Translations under genes and position numbers: made by a program
Part shown: positions 7,842-15,401 of the stretch, one piece after another
Layout: every line of letters starts with the position of its first letter
How positions within the stretch are numbered: position 1 is the first letter of the stretch
Assembly: GCA_009911365.1 (NCBI GenBank)
Contig: QXXF01000027.1
Location: 1 to 45,946, forward strand
Length of the DNA stretch: 45,946 bases
Reading direction: 5' to 3'
From: Clostridiales bacterium
GTDB lineage: Bacteria; Bacillota; Clostridia; Peptostreptococcales; Anaerovoracaceae
The notes under the pieces: generated by a model
Seen by the model: only the letters and a program-made list of their open reading frames with translations
Databases searched by the model: none
Told to the model about the DNA's origin: nothing

Positions 7842-8181
7842 ATGGCAGAAAACAGGCAATACGACCATGAATGCAAAGTGCAGGCGGTGAAACTGGCAAA
7901 GGAAATCGGACAAGCAAAGGCCGTTAAAGAACTGGGGGGTTCCAAAGAATACCATGTATGGCTGGGTACGGGCCAACCGCCTTGGCGGCCTCGACCTTGG
8001 GGCAGGTTCACAAACCCCGCAAAGTGCCATGACGCTTAACGAGGAACTTCTTCAGCTCCGCCAGCAGGTTAAGGAACAGGAAAAAGAAATCCGACGTTTG
8101 AAGAAGGAAAATGACTTTCTGGAGGAAGCCGGCGCTTTTTTCGCCGCGAGCCGTCTGAGGTCAGCAAAAACGAAAGAATGA
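7842..8181 (+). pseudogene. IS3-family OrfA, frameshifted
   Basis: The N-terminal part (MAENRQYDHECKVQAVKLAK, ending KAVKELG) and the C-terminal part (NTMYGWVRANRLGGLD, then a leucine-zipper-like LLQLRQQVKEQEKEIRRLKK) are in different frames. The break is at a run of six G near 7936-7941; with five G the frame would read ELGVPKNTMYGWV, the normal HTH. This is the DNA-binding OrfA, inactivated by a +1 slip. Confidence 0.8.
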
Positions 8182-8969
8182 AGTTCATTGCTCTTAAAAC
8201 CAAAGACGGCGAATTAAAAGGGGATATCTTCTTTTACTGTAGAACCCTTCATGTCAGCAGGCAGGGATTTTACCAGTATAAAGACCGCCCATGGAAGTAT
8301 CAGCCCCTGGCAGACGCCATGATGGAAATTCTCGAGGAAGATGATTGGAATGACACCTACGGCCGGATCCGCACGTATCAGGCATTAATGTCAAAACAGC
8401 CTGAAAATGTGGATATTCCCAGCGAACGTACTGTTTACCGTGTTATGGAGGATATCGGCATCAGCCATCATCCCAGGTGCGAACCAAACGGAATCACGAA
8501 AGCGGATCGGGAAGCCCGGAAATCAGAAGATCTGTTAAAACGTGATTTCCAGTCAGAGGAGCCGCTGGCCAAGTGCGTGACAGACATAACAGAGATCAAA
8601 GCCAGCGATGGAAAGCTGTATGTTTCCGCTGTTTTTGACTGTTTCGATTCCAGCGTGGTTGGACTGGCGATGGATACTAATGTGAAAGCACCATTATGTG
8701 CGCGGACACTGGAAAACACGGCGAAGACATATCCGGGCATCCATGGGGCAATTATCCACAGTGACAGGGGAAGCCAGTACACCAGCCAGCTTTACCGGGA
8801 CGTAATCCGGAAGCATGGCACACGGCAGAGCATGAACAGCGCGGGCGGCAGATGCCATGACAACGCCCGCCGCGAGAGCATGTGGGCCAGAATGAAATGT
8901 GGACTGCGCTATGGCCGCTACGATACAGAGAAGATGAGCACGGATGAACTGAAAACCCTCATCTCTTGA
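8178..8969 (+). pseudogene. IS3-family OrfB transposase, C-terminally truncated
   Basis: A 263-residue DDE integrase-type transposase. CVTDITEI holds the first Asp, IIHSDRGSQYTS the second, and HDNARRESMWARMKCGL the Glu. The N-terminal HTH_21-like segment (VYRVMEDIGI) is present. The start ATG overlaps the orfA stop (ATGA), as in coupled IS3 genes. It breaks off at DELKTLIS, where family members normally continue for roughly 25-35 residues (a WRYF...YWNNRR-type tail). The loss coincides with the missing right IS end, so transposition from this copy is unlikely. Confidence 0.8.
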
Positions 8970-10143
8970 CAAAATTATTCTGTTACCCCTGCCAAGACCG
9001 AAACACCCCAGACAGCGGCAAACTCATTGATAAAGACCAGACAGCAGGGAAAGCGGACAATCAAAACAACCGCCAGAAATGCGGAAAAGTCCGTCAAGAC
9101 CACAGCCAAAGGCACGGTCAAGGCGACGGAAAAAGGCGTGAAAACTGCAAAGGCGACATCCAAGACAGCGATTAAGACCAGGTCGCAGACCGCAAAGGCG
9201 GCGCAGAAAACGGCGAAAGTGTCTGCCAAAGCCGCCCAGAAAGCGGCACAGACAGCGAAAGCCACCGCAAAGGCGACAGACGAAGCAACAAAAGCCACGG
9301 TCAAGGCGACCATTGCGGCAGTCAGGGCGATTATCGCAGGGACTAAGGCATTGATTTCCACCCTTATCGCAGGCGGCGGAGGGGAGCTTTAACAAGAAGT
9401 ACCCCCATGAGCCGAACGGCATCAAAGACCCCGAATATTCCATCGAGTGCGGCGCGCAGGAATTAAAAGCTGCCCTTGTTTCTGCCGAGGTGGAGAATCC
9501 GATTGACATGGAGCGCATCAAGCTCGCCCTGCAGGGCTACAACTTCGGCAACGGATATATCTCATGGGCAAAGACCAACTACGGTGGCTATTCCTATGCA
9601 AATGCGGTGGAGTTTTCCGCAATGCAGGCACAGCGGCTTGGTTGGGAGAAGTACGGCGACACGCAGTACCCCGCCCATGTGTTACGTTACTATCCATACG
9701 GGAGGGCGTTCACAAGCGGAGGAAACCAAGCCATTGTGGAAGTTGCCTTGACGCAGCTCGGCAATGAGGGCGGACAGCCTTATTGGAGCTGGTACGGCTT
9801 TGGCGGGCGTGTGGAATGGTGCGCCTGCTTCGCATCGTGGTGTGCCGATCAGTGCGGCTATCTGGAAAGCGGCATCATCCCGAAATTCTCCCTTTGCTCG
9901 GACGGCGTGAACTGGTTCAAGGGCAAAGGACAGTGGCAGGATAAGAACTATGAGCCGCAGGCAGGCGACCTTATTTTCTTTGATTGGGGGAGCGACGGCT
10001 CAATCGACCATGTGGGCATTGTGGAGAAATGTGAAAACGGGACGGTCTACACCGTGGAGGGCAACTCTGGGGATGCCTGCAAACAGCAGAGCTATCCAGT
10101 CGGGAGCGGCTCTATCTACGGGTACGGATGCCCAAACTATTAG
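8970..10143 (+). pseudogene. CD1108-like conjugative lytic protein, internally deleted
   Basis: Two parts of one large transfer-associated cell-wall enzyme. 8970-9392 reads a Lys/Ala/Thr-rich segment of many KTAK/KATV-type units, ending AAVRAIIAGTKALISTLIAG just before the expected membrane helix. From about 9385 a different frame carries the end of a lysozyme-like domain (KYPHEPNGIKDPEYSIECGA, then LALQGYNFGNGYISWAKTNY) and a complete C-terminal CHAP-type amidase with WCACFASWCADQCGY and SIDHVGIVEK, its Cys and His. The middle, including the membrane helix and the start of the lysozyme-like domain, is gone and the frame is shifted. The 5' end is cut by the IS-linked deletion. A CHAP-only product from an internal start near 9490 is conceivable. 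Confidence 0.8.
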
Positions 10144-10163
10144 TTGAACAAGGTAAAAGGAAA

Positions 10164-10182
10164 CCAGAGGTCAATCCTCTGG
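10164..10182. terminator. Hairpin at convergent gene ends
   Basis: ccagagg (10164-10170) and cctctgg (10176-10182) form a perfect seven-base stem between the lytic-protein remnant and the reverse-strand regulator remnant, whose stop codon lies in the loop. There is no strong T-run, so termination is only probable. Confidence 0.4.
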
Positions 10183-10387
10183 CTGCTCTTTTGCCTTACA
10201 TAAAGTGATTGCGGTTGCTTCAAGAATGGACAAATCTCTGTCGTTCAATTTATCCAGAAGCACATCCAAGCGTTTCCGCTAATTTCTCCCGTGTTATCTT
10301 TTGGGCTTCACGAAAAGTTTTGATGTCAAGCCCCATCGGAGTGAAGTCAAATCCGTATCTGTTTTTCTTGTTTTTTTCCATTTCCAT
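10171..10387 (-). pseudogene. XRE-family regulator with internal deletion
   Basis: On the minus strand a start with GGTGG upstream reads MEMEKNKKNRYGFDFTPMGL, then REAQKITREKLAETLGCA: the first helices of an XRE-type regulator. It stops shortly after. A second frame then reads LLDKLNDRDLSILEATAITL and ends KAKEQPED, the usual C-terminus of the same family in Tn1549-like elements. About 60 middle residues are missing and the join is out of frame. It is convergent with the lytic-protein remnant. Confidence 0.75.
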
Positions 10388-10516
10388 ATGTCCACCGTCT
10401 GTTCTGAAATTTGTTATGTTCCATTTTACAGAGATAGAAGTTCCTATTAAACGAGATAGAATCTCTATGTATAGGAACTACAAATGCTATATTGGAGAAC
10501 AAGCAGCATTGGATTA

Positions 10517-10545
10517 TTGAGTTTAAATATAAAAAGTGCTATAAT
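10517..10545 (+). promoter_or_regulatory. Strong promoter of the CD3324 module
   Basis: TTGAGT (10517-10522), a 17-base spacer and a perfect TATAAT (10540-10545). The transcript would start about 95 bases before the leader peptide. Confidence 0.75.
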
Positions 10546-10644
10546 ACAAAAAGTCCTATTTCATATCGAAAAATGATGAAAGGGAATATGAGAAGAAAAA
10601 GTTTATTTGATACTTTGATATGAAGCTATCGTTTGGAGGATATT

Positions 10645-10701
10645 ATGTGTAGGAATAAAAAAAGAAAAAATAAAGGTTTACTCCATGCAAAGCCAGTGTA
10701 A
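10645..10701 (+). CDS. Leader peptide of an attenuator, 18 residues
   Basis: GGAGGA (10635-10640) is followed at ideal spacing by an ATG and an 18-codon frame, MCRNKKRKNKGLLHAKPV, ending TAA. The peptide is very rich in Lys/Arg. Its last codons overlap one arm of two mutually exclusive hairpins (see 10681-10757), the layout of ribosome-sensing leaders in front of resistance genes. A ribosome stalled on the peptide would free one arm and change the downstream fold. The inducer is unknown. Confidence 0.65.
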   Translation: MCRNKKRKNKGLLHAKPV

Positions 10702-10757
10702 TAAGCGACATTTGCATGGAGCAATATAAGTCGCTGATATAAAATATCTGGCTTTGC
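10681..10757 (+). promoter_or_regulatory. Attenuator with two competing hairpins
   Basis: ctccatgcaaa (10681-10691) pairs over 11 bases with tttgcatggag (10711-10721). gcaaagccag (10687-10696) pairs over 10 bases with ctggctttgc (10748-10757). The two share 10687-10691, so only one can form. agcgac/gtcgct (704-709 and 730-735 of this 10-kb block) is a third possible stem. A cctaaa/tttagg stem (10773-10804) follows before the AAGGAGG of the next gene. None ends in a T-run, so control of translation is as likely as control of termination. Confidence 0.6.
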
Positions 10758-10827
10758 TGCTTGACATTAGAACCTAAAAATGTACATTTCATGTGGTCTT
10801 TAGGAGAATCAAGGAGGAAGCCTGCGT

Positions 10828-11091
10828 ATGAAATATGTGAATGCAAATGACATTCTCCCCGACATGCTGATTGAGGAATTACAAAAATATGTCCAAGCAG
10901 GATATATTTATATTCCAGTTAAGAACGAACAGCATAAATCTTGGGGTGAATTGTCTGGTTATCGGAAAGAACTTGCAAGACGCAATAAAGCTATCATTGA
11001 AGAATACCGCAGAGGTGTTTCTATTGAAAAACTTGCGGATAAATATTATCTTTCGATATATGCTATAAGAAAAATAATATATCAGAAATAA
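10828..11091 (+). CDS. CD3324 family protein (Mor-like HTH)
   Basis: An 87-residue basic protein of the CD3324 family: MKYVNANDILPDMLIEELQK, then VQAGYIYIPVK and RRGVSIEKLADKYYLSIYAI ending KKIIYQ-like. The last third is a helix-turn-helix of the Mor-activator type. Family members occur scattered on the chromosome and in mobile elements of Clostridia; their target genes are not established. It is preceded by AAGGAGG and lies directly behind the leader/attenuator, with its own terminator at 11096, so the leader appears to control this gene unless a resistance gene was lost in between. Confidence 0.75.
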   Translation: MKYVNANDILPDMLIEELQKYVQAGYIYIPVKNEQHKSWGELSGYRKELARRNKAIIEEYRRGVSIEKLADKYYLSIYAIRKIIYQK

Positions 11092-11095
11092 TTGG

Positions 11096-11128
11096 AGAGG
11101 GCTGCCGTATCAATGGCAGCCCTCTTTT
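11096..11128 (+). terminator. Rho-independent terminator
   Basis: agagggctgcc (11096-11106) pairs perfectly with ggcagccctct (11115-11125), followed by TTTT. Confidence 0.9.
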
Positions 11129-11222
11129 ATACTGATTATTTCTGTATCATTCTATGTATTGAGGATGTATCAACGAAAGGGTAAAATTACGGTGTATTAT
11201 GTATTGACAGGAGGATAACAAG

Positions 11223-11855
11223 ATGGCAGATTTACAAAAAATATTTCCGAGGACAGGGGATACACAGACTATCTATTTAAAAAACGTGGTTACTAATCCA
11301 AATATTGAGATTGGCGATTATACGATGTATAACGATTTTGTAAGTGACCCTGCGGAATTTGAGAGGAATAATGTACTGTACCATTATCCAATCAATCACG
11401 ATAAGCTCAAGATTGGAAAATTCTGTTCGATTGCTTGCGGGGCAAAATTTCTTTTCAACAGCGCAAACCATACGATGGCTTCCTTATCCACCTATCCGTT
11501 TCCGTTGTTTTTTGAAGAATGGGGGCTTGAGAAAAAGAGTGTCACAGAAGCATGGGATAATAAAGGGGATATAAACATCGGGAATGATGTATGGATTGGG
11601 TATGAAGCGGTTATTTTAGCAGGCGTGACGGTTGGAGATGGAACAGTTATTGGAACTCGTGCGGTTGTCACGAAAGATGTGCCGCCTTATACCATTGTGG
11701 GCGGCGTCCCTGCAAAACCAATAAAGAGACGTTTTTCTGATGAAAAAATAGAACAGTTGCTTAAAATGAGATGGTGGGACTGGTCGGAAGAAAAAATTGC
11801 AGGAAACATAAAGGCGATACAGTCGGGATGTATGGAACAACTGAAAGAGGTGTAA
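11223..11855 (+). CDS. Vat-type streptogramin A O-acetyltransferase
   Basis: A 210-residue xenobiotic acetyltransferase of the left-handed beta-helix family, predicted to acetylate streptogramin A antibiotics or a similar hydroxyl-bearing drug using acetyl-CoA. Hexapeptide-repeat turns run from residue ~25 to ~165. The catalytic His lies in FNSANHTMASLSTYPFPLFF (~80-99), the conserved active-site loop of Vat enzymes. The acetyl-CoA part reads DVWIGYEAVILAGVTVGDGT, then GTRAVVTKDVPPYTIVGGVP. Length equals the family norm. AGGAGG precedes the ATG. Two bases after its stop lies an Ntn-hydrolase gene, so the pair is an operon. The exact Vat class cannot be assigned without alignment; a broader XAT (chloramphenicol-type) substrate is possible. 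Confidence 0.85.
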   Translation: MADLQKIFPRTGDTQTIYLKNVVTNPNIEIGDYTMYNDFVSDPAEFERNNVLYHYPINHDKLKIGKFCSIACGAKFLFNSANHTMASLSTYPFPLFFEEWGLEKKSVTEAWDNKGDINIGNDVWIGYEAVILAGVTVGDGTVIGTRAVVTKDVPPYTIVGGVPAKPIKRRFSDEKIEQLLKMRWWDWSEEKIAGNIKAIQSGCMEQLKEV

Positions 11856-11857
11856 AT

Positions 11858-12571
11858 ATGTGTACAAGATTTGTATATAACGGATATGATACCGTCGTTG
11901 GATTTAACTTTGACATCGACCTTTCCGTGTGGACACATACGGTCATCACAGAAAAAGACAGATTTTTCATCGGGATAAAAATGCCAGACAATCAGTACCA
12001 TTCTTTTCATGGAGTAAACAGGAACGGGAATGTTGGGACGCTGCTTTATGTAAATGGAAACGAAAAGGGAAGGTATTCTGCTGATGCAAGGTGTGTTGCA
12101 ATTTCTGATTTGACGGAACAGTACGTCAAAGGAGAACTGTCATTTGACGATACCTGCCGCATTGTAAAGAACCAAGAAATTGTATATGCCAAAGACGCTA
12201 CTATGCAGGCGATGTTTTCAGACAGGAAAGGGCGTGTGCTAATCATTGAGCCAGGGATTGGACACCGTTTTGAGCAGAAAAGATACTCTCTGATAACGAA
12301 TTATTCCATACTCAATCTAGAAATAACCAGACCATATATTGTGTCTGGAGATGACAGGTTTGAAAGGGCAAAGGAACAACTGGAAAAGCAGAATGATAAC
12401 TTTTCAGTCACAGATGCTTTCAAAATCTTAGAATCTGTTCGGCAGGAGGGAATATGGGCAACTAGGGTTTCCTTTGTATATTCTGTTAAGGCACATAAGG
12501 TTTTTTATGTGTTAGATAATAGGTTTGGAGAAATAAAAGAATTTCAATTCGATATGCGGGCAAATTCCTAA
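11858..12571 (+). CDS. Linear amide C-N hydrolase (Ntn, choloylglycine/PVA-like)
   Basis: A 237-residue Ntn-hydrolase. It starts MCTRFVYNG, so after removal of Met the Cys becomes the N-terminal nucleophile, as in penicillin V acylases and bile-salt hydrolases. GFNFDIDLSVWTH (~16-28) holds the oxyanion/Asp region and GVNRNGNVGTLLYVNGNEKG (~54-73) the typical loop. It would cleave a linear amide; substrate candidates are acyl-homoserine-like signals, beta-lactam side chains or conjugated bile acids, none shown by the sequence. The start is set by the second-position Cys and by GAGGTG nine bases before. It follows the acetyltransferase gene by two bases. It is shorter than the ~320 residues of classic enzymes but fits the small family variants. 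Confidence 0.75.
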   Translation: MCTRFVYNGYDTVVGFNFDIDLSVWTHTVITEKDRFFIGIKMPDNQYHSFHGVNRNGNVGTLLYVNGNEKGRYSADARCVAISDLTEQYVKGELSFDDTCRIVKNQEIVYAKDATMQAMFSDRKGRVLIIEPGIGHRFEQKRYSLITNYSILNLEITRPYIVSGDDRFERAKEQLEKQNDNFSVTDAFKILESVRQEGIWATRVSFVYSVKAHKVFYVLDNRFGEIKEFQFDMRANS

Positions 12572-12643
12572 ATCCTAATGGTATAGAAATAATTAGTGGC
12601 AGATAGCGGTAATAAAAATGGATGGCAGTCATATAAATTTTCT

Positions 12644-12672
12644 TTGACTTTTACTATCGACAATAGTAATAT
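12644..12672 (+). promoter_or_regulatory. PadR-1 promoter with palindromic operator
   Basis: TTGACT (12644-12649) and TAATAT (12667-12672) with a 17-base spacer. The perfect palindrome ttactat-cgaca-atagtaa (12651-12669) fills the spacer, with a half-site gatagtaa at 12677-12684. This is well placed for autorepression by the PadR protein encoded next. Confidence 0.65.
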
Positions 12673-12700
12673 TGATGATAGTAAAAACGGAGGTGAGAAT

Positions 12701-13225
12701 ATGTCATCCATAGATTTGGTAATTCTCGGAATTGTTATGGAGAAACCGCAGAGTGCATACGACATCCAGAAAGATGTGGAATACCATCATCTTTCAAGAT
12801 GGACAAAGATTAGCGTCCCGTCCATTTATCGGAAAGTGCTTCAAATGAATGAGCAGGGCTATTTAGAGAGCAGTATTGTGAAAGGGGATAAATTCGCTGA
12901 TAAAGCGGTTTATTCCATCACGGATAAGGGACGGGCGTATTTTGGGCAGTTTATGGAAACTTACGCAAGCCAGAAAGTCCCATTGCTGTTTGACTTCAAT
13001 GTTGTCATTACAAACTTAAACAAAATGGACAGGGAAAAAGCACTGGATTTGATAAAGAAGCTGCGGGACAATTTTACAGCTTCAGCAAAGTCCATTGATG
13101 AATATGACGCCAGCTATCCAGATATTCCGTTAGGAGGGAAAGCGATTTTTGAACAGCAGCGTTTGTTATACCAATCCCTGTTAGAATGGCTTGATAAATT
13201 TGAAAGCCAGTTTAAAGGGAGTTGA
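12701..13225 (+). CDS. PadR family transcriptional regulator 1
   Basis: A 174-residue winged-helix repressor. The N-terminal PadR domain (residues 1-~80) reads LVILGIVMEKPQSAYDIQKD, then KISVPSIYRKVLQMNEQGYL and AVYSITDKGRAYF. A C-terminal helical dimerisation arm follows (~95-174). PadR proteins bind palindromes near their own promoter and let go on binding a drug or phenolic effector. The longer open frame from 12596 is rejected since GGAGGTGA sits right before ATG 12701 and the operator lies inside the extension. It is followed by yjdF and KTR-1 with almost no gap: one operon. Clearly paralogous to PadR-2 at 15402. Confidence 0.9.
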   Translation: MSSIDLVILGIVMEKPQSAYDIQKDVEYHHLSRWTKISVPSIYRKVLQMNEQGYLESSIVKGDKFADKAVYSITDKGRAYFGQFMETYASQKVPLLFDFNVVITNLNKMDREKALDLIKKLRDNFTASAKSIDEYDASYPDIPLGGKAIFEQQRLLYQSLLEWLDKFESQFKGS

Positions 13226-13229
13226 TGGT

Positions 13230-13646
13230 ATGGCAATGAAAAGCAGCTTGACAATTCTGTTTGAAAATCCCTTTTGGATTGGATTGTTTGAGCGTATAGA
13301 CGGTGACAAATATGAGGTTTGTAAGATTACGTTCGGCGCAGAGCCGAAAGATTATGAAGTGTATGATTTTCTGCTCAAAAACTGGCATAAGCTAAAATTC
13401 AGCCCGCCAGTTAAAACAGAAAAAATCGAAGAACGAAAAATCAATCCCAAGCGTATGCAGAGGGAAATCAACAGCCAGTTGGAAAACAAGGGCATTGGAA
13501 CGAAAGCGAGGCAAGCCTTAAAGCTCCAACATGAACAAGGGAAACTGGAACGGAAAGTGAAGTCCAGAGAACAGAAAGAAGCAGAGAAAGAGCGGCAATT
13601 CGCTCTGCGGCAGGAAAAGAAAAAAGCAAAGCACAGAGGGAGGTAA
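13230..13646 (+). CDS. yjdF: YjdF family protein (DUF2992)
   Basis: A 138-residue highly basic protein of the YjdF family: SSLTILFENPFWIGLFERID at the start, the conserved KITFGAEPKDYEVYDFLL, then a Lys/Arg/Glu-rich helical tail (KLERKVKSREQKEAEKERQF). In many Firmicutes yjdF is switched on by an azaaromatic-sensing riboswitch, which ties the family to handling of planar drug-like molecules; its biochemistry is unknown. Here no room for that riboswitch exists: the gene begins five bases after padR-1, so a PadR operator appears to replace RNA control. The start ATG 13230 follows GGGAG by seven bases; ATG 13236 is an alternative. Confidence 0.85.
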   Translation: MAMKSSLTILFENPFWIGLFERIDGDKYEVCKITFGAEPKDYEVYDFLLKNWHKLKFSPPVKTEKIEERKINPKRMQREINSQLENKGIGTKARQALKLQHEQGKLERKVKSREQKEAEKERQFALRQEKKKAKHRGR

Positions 13647-13653
13647 TGTTCTG

Positions 13654-13842
13654 ATGATAGCAAGAGAATGGGTGCGCTGCCCGATTTGTTCTAATAAGAC
13701 CCGTGACAGGATTAGGGAAGATACGGTATTGATAAATTATCCATTGTACTGCCCGAAATGCAAGCAGGAAACATTGATTGAAGCGAAAAATTTAAAAATA
13801 ACAGTCATCAAAGAGCCAGACACACAGATGCAGAGCCGATGA
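13654..13842 (+). CDS. Cysteine-rich KTR domain protein, copy 1
   Basis: A 62-residue protein with two CxxC knuckles (RCPICSNKTRD, YCPKCKQETL) around the RIREDTVLINYPLY core, so a small zinc-ribbon. From memory, Tn916 has a similar gene beside tet(M). Function is unknown. The last codons (EPDTQMQSR) lie inside a repeated tail whose hairpin terminates this operon: the left stem arm includes the stop codon. It is the first of four copies in the window and ends the padR-yjdF module. Confidence 0.85.
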   Translation: MIAREWVRCPICSNKTRDRIREDTVLINYPLYCPKCKQETLIEAKNLKITVIKEPDTQMQSR

Positions 13843-13880
13843 ACTTGTGGGAAAACCTCACAGCTCATCGGCTCTGTTTG
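13831..13880. terminator. KTR-tail terminator, copy 1 (bidirectional)
   Basis: cagagccgatga (13831-13842) pairs perfectly over 12 bases with tcatcggctctg (13865-13876), then TTTG. The left arm overlaps the KTR-1 stop codon. The convergent MATE gene ends 18 bases further on, so it may serve both strands. Confidence 0.8.
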
Positions 13881-13897
13881 TTAGAAAGAAAAGATAT

Positions 13898-15277
13898 TTA
13901 GTTGTTTGGGCTTATTTCAGCAGTTTTTCTCTGCATCTCATTCAGCTTTTTGTGGAGCGGTATCGCCATGAATACCGTTATGACTGCGGAAAGCACATCG
14001 GCAATCGGCTGGGCATACATTATTCCATTCAGCCCCCAGACAATCGGAAGAAGCAGGATAACGGGGATAAAACAAATCCCCTGCCTGCAGGCTCCGAGGA
14101 TAAATCCTTCTCTGCCTTTTCCCAGAGCAAGGAACAGGGAGGAATACACCGTATAAAATCCAAAGAGCATAATGGAAATGCCGTTTGCCCTTAAAGACGC
14201 TGCCCCGATGCGAATCATCTCGGCGTCGCCCTTTGTGAACTGGGAAACGATAGCCGTAGGGAACAGAGCCAGTATCACACCGAAAATCACACAGAAAGCC
14301 GTAGACCATAGGATGGAAGTCTTGATTGCTTCATGCAGACGGTCAAACTTCTTCGCACCGTAACTGTACCCTGCAATGGGCTGAAAACCTTTGATGAACC
14401 CAAATACGGACAAGCTGCCCATTGAGATAAGGCGGGTGACAACTCCCATGCCTGCAATGGCAGAATCCCCGTAACCGCCAGCGGCATTGTTGATTAAGGA
14501 AATGGACACACTCGTTAAAATCTGGAATATCAATGTCGGTATGCCGATTTTGAAAATCTCAGACATGGTTTCTTTTGTATATGTGCAGTCCTTAACCCGA
14601 AAATGGAATACGCTTTTTTTCCGAAAAATATAGGTCAAATATACGCAGGTTGAAACGACTTGTGAGATTGCAGTCGCTATCGCCGCTCCTGCCACGCCTA
14701 AATCAAACACATAGATAAACAGCGGGTCTAAGGCGATATTGAGTACCGTACCCGTCAGCAAGGCACACATGGTTGTTTTAGCAGCCCCCTCGCTAGTCAC
14801 AATGTTATTCATCGTGACATTGAATACGTTGAAGATGCAGGAAACAATGTAGAGCCTTGCGTATGTGGCGGCAAAGGGGAGGATGCTGTCGGTTGCCCCC
14901 AAGAGCTTCAGTATGGGATGCAGGAACACCATAGAAATGATAATGATGACTGCCCCAACGGATACGCTGCTGTACAGAGCGGTACTTGCCACTTTATCCG
15001 CATTTTCCTTATCACCACGACCTAACAATCGGGAAATGTAAGAAGCCGCACCGTTTCCGAACAGCAGACCAAGACCGACAACGACCTGTCCGAGCGGATA
15101 GACCACGGAGATTGCCCCCATCTGGCTCTCCCCTAGCCCGCCGACAAAATAAGCGTCAACAAGGTTGTAGAAAGCATTTACCAACATGCCAATCATTGTT
15201 GGGATGCCCATTGCTAAAAGTGCTTTTGGTATGGATGTGCTGCCGAGCAGCTCCATCTTTTTACTTTGACTGTTCAT
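13898..15277 (-). CDS. MATE family multidrug efflux transporter 1
   Basis: A 459-residue inner-membrane exporter with about twelve hydrophobic helices in two homologous halves (residues ~15-220 and ~235-445). Typical MATE features are MGIPTMIGMLVNAFYNLVDA, the GLGLLFGNGAASYISRLLGR loop with N and R, and FQPIAGYSYGAKKFDRLHEA at the start of the second half's loop. It would expel cationic drugs or dyes against Na+ or H+. AAAGGAG lies before the start. It is divergent from padR-2 and shares the operator-containing 124-base gap, so PadR-2 is the likely repressor. It converges on KTR-1. Confidence 0.92.
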   Translation of the reverse strand: MNSQSKKMELLGSTSIPKALLAMGIPTMIGMLVNAFYNLVDAYFVGGLGESQMGAISVVYPLGQVVVGLGLLFGNGAASYISRLLGRGDKENADKVASTALYSSVSVGAVIIIISMVFLHPILKLLGATDSILPFAATYARLYIVSCIFNVFNVTMNNIVTSEGAAKTTMCALLTGTVLNIALDPLFIYVFDLGVAGAAIATAISQVVSTCVYLTYIFRKKSVFHFRVKDCTYTKETMSEIFKIGIPTLIFQILTSVSISLINNAAGGYGDSAIAGMGVVTRLISMGSLSVFGFIKGFQPIAGYSYGAKKFDRLHEAIKTSILWSTAFCVIFGVILALFPTAIVSQFTKGDAEMIRIGAASLRANGISIMLFGFYTVYSSLFLALGKGREGFILGACRQGICFIPVILLLPIVWGLNGIMYAQPIADVLSAVITVFMAIPLHKKLNEMQRKTAEISPNN

Positions 15278-15317
15278 TTTGAACTCCTTTCTCTTGACAA
15301 ATAGTATTATTTATATT

Positions 15318-15380
15318 ACTGTAAAATACAGTAGTTGCGTTGCGGGGGATTATACTACTATAATTTATAGTAGTTGTCAA
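15318..15380. promoter_or_regulatory. Divergent promoter region with two palindromes
   Basis: Two palindromes sit in the gap between mate-1 and padR-2: actgta-aaa-tacagt (15318-15332) and ctactata-att-tatagtag (15355-15373). On the plus strand TTGCGT (15335-15340) and TATAAT (15359-15364) have an 18-base spacer, and the second palindrome covers the -10. On the minus strand TTGACA (15380-15375) lies at its other edge. A PadR dimer could therefore repress both directions. Confidence 0.65.
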
Positions 15381-15401
15381 TAGAAAAAGGAGGGATTTTA
15401 A

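Larger units (their letters stand above)
7768..8969 (+). mobile_element. IS3-family insertion sequence, 3' truncated
   Basis: A two-gene IS3-family (IS150-like) element inserted at the end of parA. The left end is near 7764-7770. TTGACA (7784-7789), TATAAT (7812-7817) and a small palindrome tctcaa/ttgaga lie before orfA. The transposase genes overlap by ATGA. No matching right terminal repeat is found: the sequence passes from orfB directly into a lytic-protein gene, so the right end was lost in a deletion. Confidence 0.8.

Noticed and set aside
9060-9330. Possible tandem DNA repeat or CRISPR-like array
   Set aside because: The repetition is at protein level (KTAK/KATV units) with varying spacing and sequence; no constant repeat with unique spacers.
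9024-9521. Minus-strand frames rich in Ala/Val or Cys/Gly across the Lys/Ala/Thr-rich stretch
   Set aside because: Shadows caused by the biased composition of the CD1108-like segment.
10209-10520. 103-codon plus-strand frame
   Set aside because: The minus strand of the same DNA reads both ends of an XRE regulator, and the plus frame has no ribosome site.
10748-10757. Transcription terminator in the CD3324 leader
   Set aside because: The stem is perfect but no T-run follows; recorded only as a competing attenuator stem.
11771-11857. N-terminal extension of the Ntn-hydrolase frame
   Set aside because: It overlaps the acetyltransferase gene and would bury the Cys that must be second after Met.
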